From Rhodobacter sp. SY28-1 (GTDB taxonomy: Bacteria; Pseudomonadota; Alphaproteobacteria; Rhodobacterales; Rhodobacteraceae): DNA of 64,000 bases. Positions 59,542 to 64,000 of this stretch are shown here, piece after piece. How positions within the stretch are numbered: the first letter of the stretch is position 1; each line of letters starts with the position of its first letter. The stretch covers positions 558,001 through 622,000 of the forward strand of contig NZ_STGH01000002.1 in assembly GCF_005222785.1 (NCBI RefSeq). The letters run 5' to 3'. The position numbers were made by a program, and so were the translations under genes. A model generated the notes under the pieces. It was not told the DNA's origin and did no database searches. It worked only from the letters and a program-made list of their open reading frames with translations.

Positions 59542-60674
59542 CGCGCCATCAAGGGCGCAAGGACAAAGACCATCCCGACCAGGCAGGCGGCAAAGACAAA
59601 GGCCATCCGTAGCCCGAAGGTCCCGGCGATCAGGCCCAGCAGCGGCGGGCCGACGAAATAGCCGAAGTAGCCCAGCAGCGTCGCCCGGGCGATGGCGCGG
59701 GCGCGGGCTTCGGGGGCGCTGTACTGCCCGACCAACGAAAACGCCGTCGGTGCAAGGACAGAAGCGCCGATCCCGGTGATGAAGAACCCGACGTAGGCGA
59801 CCAGGGGCGACCCCGCCTGCGCCACGATCAGCGCACCGATGGCCGCGATCACCGCCCCGCCGCGCAAAAGGGTGAAAGGGTCGATCCGCCCCGCCAGCGC
59901 CTGCCCCCCCAGTCGCGCAAAGCCCATCGTCAGGGCCAGCATCGCCGGACCCAGTGCGCCTTCCTCGGGGCTGCCGCCCAGCGTCTTCTCGATATGCAGC
60001 GCCGACCAGTTCTCCGACGCGTTCTCGGTCATGAAGGCGATCAACACGATCCCGCCCCCGATCACCGGCACCAGCCCCAGGGGCACCGCACTGCCGTCCT
60101 TGGGCTTGCGCAAGCCGTCGATCCGCCCGTCAGGCTCCAGCGTGGCCAGCGCGCACAACAGCCCGATCCCGCCCATCGTCGCCATCACCCATCCCGGCCC
60201 CCAACCCGCCCCGCGCAGCACGCCGGTCAGCACCGCGCCCCCAGCATAGCCGAAGGAATAGGCCGCATGGGTCAGGTTCATCAGGTGCAGGCCCCGGCTC
60301 GTCTCCATCGCTGCGACACGGGCGTTCATCAGGACATCGGTCAACCCGGTCGCCGCCCCGGCAAAGGCCATCGCCAGCGGAAACATCCAGATCACCGAGG
60401 CCTGTCCAGGCAGCATGAAGGCCAGCCCCATCATCGCAACCGACAGGGGCAGGGCGATCCGCCCCAGCGCCGCCCCGAAGGCCGGGGCCACCAGCATCGC
60501 CGAAATCGCCGCAATCGGCGTGCAGAAGATCAGAAGCCCCAGCTGCCGCTCGTCCACATCCAGCATCGCCTTCAGGTCCGGCAGCACCGCCGCAAACGTC
60601 CCCCACAGCACCCCCATCGCCGCAAAGGCCGCTATCGCGGGCCGGGCATGGACGACGGTGGACAGCGGGAACAT
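59529..60674 (-). CDS. MFS transporter (sugar/drug type, 381 aa)
   Basis: A 381-residue permease with 12 spans, overlapping the end of the TPP gene by 13 nt on the opposite strand. Signs of the family are AAFAAMGVLWGTFAAVLPDL, GLTDVLMNARVAAMETSRG, and NLTHAAYSFGYAGGAVLTGV. The short length and these Gly/Asn motifs are like the bypass-of-stop-codon (YbjJ-like) MFS group. The substrate is unknown; an amine or guanidino compound is possible given the neighbour. Confidence 0.88.
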   Translation of the reverse strand: MFPLSTVVHARPAIAAFAAMGVLWGTFAAVLPDLKAMLDVDERQLGLLIFCTPIAAISAMLVAPAFGAALGRIALPLSVAMMGLAFMLPGQASVIWMFPLAMAFAGAATGLTDVLMNARVAAMETSRGLHLMNLTHAAYSFGYAGGAVLTGVLRGAGWGPGWVMATMGGIGLLCALATLEPDGRIDGLRKPKDGSAVPLGLVPVIGGGIVLIAFMTENASENWSALHIEKTLGGSPEEGALGPAMLALTMGFARLGGQALAGRIDPFTLLRGGAVIAAIGALIVAQAGSPLVAYVGFFITGIGASVLAPTAFSLVGQYSAPEARARAIARATLLGYFGYFVGPPLLGLIAGTFGLRMAFVFAACLVGMVFVLAPLMARQRA

Positions 60675-60879
60675 GGAAGGGGACTCCTGAACGCAAGAGC
60701 ATGACTGCTAGCCTGTCCGCCGGGTTCCATCCTGCCTGCCCGCGACGCCGCACCCCCCCGAGAGCGACACCCGTTTCCGCCACAACTTCCCGCTTTCCTT
60801 CCCGACGATTCGTCGCTATAGCCCCCCGGTCGCGCCATGCACCCTTGGAGGATGGCGGACTTATTTATGGAGAAGACCT

Positions 60880-61485
60880 ATGGCACGCGAGATCGTCGAT
60901 CTTACCGCCGAGGTACGGACGGGGACAGGCAAGGGGGCCGCCCGTCAAGCCCGTCGTGAGGGCTACGTACCTGGCATCATCTATGGCGACGGGGCTGAGC
61001 CCACGCCGATCAAGGTGAAATACAACTACCTCCTGACCAAGCTGCGGCAGGGCCGGTTCCTGCAGACGCTTTTCAACCTCAAGGTCGAAGGCCAGCCCGA
61101 CGTGCACGTCGTGTGCCGGGGCGTCCAGCGCGACGTGGTCAAGGATCTGCCCACGCATGTCGATTTCATGCGCATCCACGATGACAGCCGGATCGAGCTG
61201 TTCATCCATGTCGAGTTCATCAATCAGGAAGCCAGCCCGGGCCTCAAGCGCGGCGGCACCCTGACGGTGGTCCGGCACGAAGTCGAACTGGAAGTCACCG
61301 CAGGCGACATCCCCGATCACATCACGGTCGACCTGACCGGCAAGAAGATCGGCGACGTCATCCACATCGACGACGTGGAACTGCCGGCTGGCGCCAAGCC
61401 GACCATCGCGCGGAACTTCGTGATCGCAAATATCGCGGCCCCGTCGGGCCTCGTGTCGGAAGAGAACGCCGAAGCTTCGGCCTAA
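60880..61485 (+). CDS. rplY: 50S ribosomal protein L25/general stress protein Ctc
   Basis: A 201-residue protein of the CTC type: residues 1-95 are the L25 5S-rRNA-binding domain ([20 protein letters not shown], then [11 protein letters not shown]), and the rest is the TL5/CTC beta domain ([20 protein letters not shown], ending in a variable acidic tail). It binds 5S rRNA in the large subunit. A ribosome-binding site GGAGAAG precedes ATG 60880. A rho-independent terminator follows at 61508. Confidence 0.96.
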   Translation: MAREIVDLTAEVRTGTGKGAARQARREGYVPGIIYGDGAEPTPIKVKYNYLLTKLRQGRFLQTLFNLKVEGQPDVHVVCRGVQRDVVKDLPTHVDFMRIHDDSRIELFIHVEFINQEASPGLKRGGTLTVVRHEVELEVTAGDIPDHITVDLTGKKIGDVIHIDDVELPAGAKPTIARNFVIANIAAPSGLVSEENAEASA

Positions 61486-61507
61486 GCGGTTCGAAACGCT
61501 CATGGCG

Positions 61508-61534
61508 CGGGGGGCCTTCGGGTCCCCCGTTTCC
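61508..61534 (+). terminator. Rho-independent terminator after rplY
   Basis: CGGGGGGCC, TTCG loop, GGTCCCCCG then TTTCC: a GC-rich stem with a stable tetraloop and a short T-run, 22 bp after the rplY stop codon. Confidence 0.85.
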
Positions 61535-61602
61535 TTGTCGGCGAAGCCTCCTCGTTCGCCTTCGGCTCCTCGTCGCGTGATCCGCAGCGACGAGACGCCG
61601 CC

Positions 61603-62268
61603 CTAAGGGCGCCGGAACACCAGCGTATCCTTCTTCGCCCCCTCGGCTTCCTCGAACCCCTGCGCCCGCAGCGCCGCCACGATCTGCGCCACCCCATCCG
61701 GCCCATAGACCTGTGGATGCGTCTCGACGACCACCAGCCGCACACCCGGCAAAGGCTCGGTCAGCACGCCCAGCTCGCCTCCCTCGATGTCACAGGAAAT
61801 CACCGTTGGCGCGAACTTCGCCAGCAGCTTGCCCAAGGGCCGTGCGGGCACCCGGATGACCTCGGCATTTTCCGGCCATCCGTCCGGCCCCGCCAGCGCG
61901 CTCGCCCAGAAGGCCGGTCGCTGCCCGAATTCCACCTGACCTTCCCCCTTGCCGACCACTGCGCCCTTCAACACCTTGACGCCGTCAAACCCGTTCGCCG
62001 CCAGGTTCCGCCGCGCCAGCTTGACCGTCTCCGGCCCCGCTTCGACACCCATCACCGCGCCTTCGCCCAGCACGCCCGCCGCAAGCGCGCAGATGAACCC
62101 CAGCCCCGCCCCCAGATCCAGCACCCGGTCTCCCGGCCGCAAATGCAGCAAAAGCGCATCCGCCTCATGGTTCTCGTACCGGCCACTGGACAAGGCGCGC
62201 TCCAGGTTCCCCTTCAGCGCCGCTTCCGGCAGGAAAAGTGTCAGGCCGCGAAGGGTGAAGCTGCGCAT
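61603..62268 (-). CDS. FkbM family SAM-dependent methyltransferase
   Basis: A 221-residue methyltransferase. The SAM site is [20 protein letters not shown] near residue 50, with [18 protein letters not shown] after it. [13 protein letters not shown] and [10 protein letters not shown] are FkbM marks. FkbM enzymes methylate hydroxyl groups of secondary metabolites or glycans. It converges on rplY (with the terminator between) and is divergent from pth. Confidence 0.88.
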   Translation of the reverse strand: MRSFTLRGLTLFLPEAALKGNLERALSSGRYENHEADALLLHLRPGDRVLDLGAGLGFICALAAGVLGEGAVMGVEAGPETVKLARRNLAANGFDGVKVLKGAVVGKGEGQVEFGQRPAFWASALAGPDGWPENAEVIRVPARPLGKLLAKFAPTVISCDIEGGELGVLTEPLPGVRLVVVETHPQVYGPDGVAQIVAALRAQGFEEAEGAKKDTLVFRRP

Positions 62269-62341
62269 CTCGTCCCGCTTGGTTGTCTCACTGCCCGACC
62301 CCCGCTATATCGCACCCGACGCGCAAAGCGGGAGAGCAAAG

Positions 62342-63016
62342 GTGAAACTCTGGGTCGGCCTCGGCAATCCCGGCGCGAAATATGCCGGCAACCGGCACAA
62401 CATCGGCTTCATGGCCGTTGACCGCATCGCTGCCGACCACGGTTTCACCCCCTGGCGCAAGGCCTTCCAGGGCCTCGTCGCCGAAGGCCGCCTCGGCACC
62501 GAAAAGGTCGCGCTTCTGAAGCCAGAAACCTTCATGAACCTGTCCGGCCAATCCGTCCAGGCCGCCGTCGCCTTCTGGAAACTCCCCCTCACCGACCTCA
62601 CCGTCTTCCATGACGAGCTTGACCTCGCCCCCGGCAAGCTTCGCCTCAAACAGGGCGGAGGACACGCCGGGCACAACGGCCTGCGCTCGATCCACGGCCA
62701 TCTCGGCGACGACTACGCCCGCGTCCGCCTTGGGATCGGCCACCCCGGCCACAAGGACGCTGTGGCTGCATACGTCCTCCACGACTTCGCCAAGGCGGAT
62801 GCCGAGTGGCTGGAGGACCTCCTCCGCGGCATTTCCGAAGGGGCCGAGGCGCTTGCTGCAGGTGACGGCCAGAAGTTCATGAATGCCGTCTCCTTGCGCA
62901 CCGCCCCGCCCCGGTCCTCGACGACGAAAGAGAAGCCCGAGGCCCCTGCCCCCGCGCCCCAGCCGCAAGAAGACACCCGCAGCAATATGCAGAAGCTGCT
63001 GGACAAGTTCCGGTGA
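62342..63016 (+). CDS. pth: Peptidyl-tRNA hydrolase
   Basis: A 224-residue enzyme that releases peptides from peptidyl-tRNA. Family marks are [20 protein letters not shown] with the catalytic His in [39 protein letters not shown] (the substrate-binding Asp and the [12 protein letters not shown] loop). The start is GTG at 62342 after GGAGAG; an ATG upstream at 61949 leads into the FkbM gene and is not family. The last 35 residues are Pro/Ala-rich, a common alphaproteobacterial extension. It overlaps the next gene by 4 nt. Confidence 0.96.
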   Translation: MKLWVGLGNPGAKYAGNRHNIGFMAVDRIAADHGFTPWRKAFQGLVAEGRLGTEKVALLKPETFMNLSGQSVQAAVAFWKLPLTDLTVFHDELDLAPGKLRLKQGGGHAGHNGLRSIHGHLGDDYARVRLGIGHPGHKDAVAAYVLHDFAKADAEWLEDLLRGISEGAEALAAGDGQKFMNAVSLRTAPPRSSTTKEKPEAPAPAPQPQEDTRSNMQKLLDKFR

Positions 63017-64000
63017 CCCCCGTCCGCCAGGCCTTCCGCCAACAGGCAAAGGCTTGCGCCGCCCTCGGCTCACAGCTGATGGAACGCCTGATGACGGGCC
63101 TTGCGGACCGACTGGAACCCGGCGACCCCGTCGCCGACCGCGTCCTCGGCTGGCAGGGCGACCCCTCCTCCATGGCCGACTCCGTCCCTCTCCGCCTCGC
63201 CGGAGGCCTCCACGCCCTGGTCCTGACGGACAAGGCTCCGGCGCTGGCCACCGCCTACGCGTCGAGCATGGACCCAACCGACACCGCCCTCGCCACGATC
63301 CGGGCGCATCCCGCCTTCCTCCTCGACTGGCTCACCTCCCCGCCCCAGACGAACGAGGTCCGCCGCTCCGCCCCCCTGATCGCCGCTGCCCACTGGCTGA
63401 CCGCGCGCTTCGGCATGCCGCTGGTCCTCAGCGAACTCGGCGCCAGCGCGGGACTGAACCTCCTTTGGGACCGCTACGCCCTGCGCATCGGCGACCAGAC
63501 CCTCGGCCCTGCCAACCCTGCCCTCACCCTGACCCCGGACTGGACCGGAGCCCCGCCGCCCAACTCCGCACCAACCGTCCTCGACCGCCGCGGTACAGAC
63601 CTGAACCCGCTGGACCGCGTCGCTGACCGCCTGCGCCTCCTGGCCTACCTCTGGCCCGACCAGCCCGACCGCATCGCCCGAACCCGCACCGCGCTGGACC
63701 TTGCCGAACAGCTCCACCCTCAGGTCGACCGGGCCGACGCCGCGGACTGGCTGGAAACCCGCCTCGCCACCCCGATCCCCGGTGCCCTGCACCTCGTCTT
63801 CCACACGGTCGCGTGGCAATACTTCCCACCCGCCACGCAGGCCTGCGCCCTTGCCGCCTTCGACCGCTACGGCCAAACCGCCCCCCTCGCCCGCCTGTCA
63901 ATGGAAGCCGACGGCCAGACCCCGGGTGCTGCCCTCACCCTGACGCTCTGGCCCACAGGCGAAACCATCCTCCTCGGCCGCGCCGATTTCCACGGCCGTT
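63013..64000 (+). CDS. DUF2332-like protein, truncated by window end
   Basis: GTG at 63013 (overlapping the pth TGA) opens a frame that runs to the window end without a stop, 329 codons. It begins [20 protein letters not shown] and includes [38 protein letters not shown] and [20 protein letters not shown]. These match DUF2332 proteins, some of which resemble methyltransferases without proven function. ELGASAGLN is the SAM-motif-like element. The strongly pro-rich, GC-rich codon use is like pth. Other frames seen here are shadows. Confidence 0.85.
   Translation, partial: MTPVRQAFRQQAKACAALGSQLMERLMTGLADRLEPGDPVADRVLGWQGDPSSMADSVPLRLAGGLHALVLTDKAPALATAYASSMDPTDTALATIRAHPAFLLDWLTSPPQTNEVRRSAPLIAAAHWLTARFGMPLVLSELGASAGLNLLWDRYALRIGDQTLGPANPALTLTPDWTGAPPPNSAPTVLDRRGTDLNPLDRVADRLRLLAYLWPDQPDRIARTRTALDLAEQLHPQVDRADAADWLETRLATPIPGALHLVFHTVAWQYFPPATQACALAAFDRYGQTAPLARLSMEADGQTPGAALTLTLWPTGETILLGRADFHGR

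Noticed and set aside
1-64000. CRISPR array
   Set aside because: No set of regularly spaced near-identical repeats of 24 nt or more was found; the TTCCCTG array has units that are too short and too diverged, and no cas gene is present.

Overview
The window is high-GC DNA from an alphaproteobacterium, most likely a member of the Rhodobacterales. Support comes from the gene repertoire (a GcvT-fused FAD dehydrogenase, a YeeE/YedE pair with a beta-lactamase-fold hydrolase, L25/Ctc, pth with a DUF2332-type neighbour) and from the codon use. No rRNA or replication gene is present, so species and replicon cannot be named.

The main structure is a genomic island of about 44 kb. An 18-bp sequence (TGGGTGGCGGAGACGAAG) occurs at 1912-1929 and again at 45921-45938, where it forms the 3' end of a tRNA-Ser(GCU) gene on the minus strand. 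A P4-type tyrosine integrase starts 155 bp inside the left repeat, and an AlpA-like excisionase/regulator lies just inside the right repeat. In a circularised form the two would diverge from a single attP. Left of the island (1-1911) are the end of an SGNH-hydrolase-like gene, a decayed IS481-type transposase, a possible 50-aa gene and an array of 22-nt TTCCCTG repeats.

The island has three cargo blocks. Block 1 (2.0-15.7 kb) has the integrase, a defence locus (GIY-YIG-like protein, Vsr endonuclease, Dcm-type C5 methyltransferase, AIPR protein, PD-(D/E)XK protein, Z1-domain ATPase, MORC/MutL-like GHKL ATPase) and a serine recombinase. Block 2 (16.9-34.8 kb) has redox and transport genes: LysR with a DUF2798/MFS pair, an AraC regulator, a FixH-like protein with a di-haem peroxidase, a hydrolase and an MDR reductase, two PNPOx-like proteins, a covalent-flavin oxidase with cytochrome c, a MATE pump and a Tat-exported protein. 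Block 3 (36.2-44.6 kb) is one eight-gene catabolic operon with a divergent LacI regulator: membrane di-iron oxygenase, sugar ABC transporter, Rieske ferredoxin, TIM-barrel isomerase, PanB-like aldolase and Gfo/Idh/MocA dehydrogenase. Its composition resembles rhizopine (moc) or methyl-inositol catabolism.

The least explained feature is a pair of homologous non-coding elements, A (16198-16677) and B (35005-35543), at the two boundaries between the blocks. Both carry the same three modules in the same order. Both end in a long inverted repeat around an AT-rich 44-nt loop, with a compensatory base-pair change between the copies. I know of no named family that matches them.

Right of the tRNA lies ordinary chromosome: the GcvT-fused dehydrogenase, a sulfur-handling operon (YeeE, DUF6691, persulfide-dioxygenase-like), four tandem copies of a small exported membrane protein of unknown function, a 2-hydroxyacid dehydrogenase, an SH3-domain protein with a cation-efflux transporter, a TetR/aminotransferase/TPP-decarboxylase operon resembling the arginine transaminase route, an MFS transporter, rplY, an FkbM methyltransferase, pth and a truncated DUF2332-type gene.
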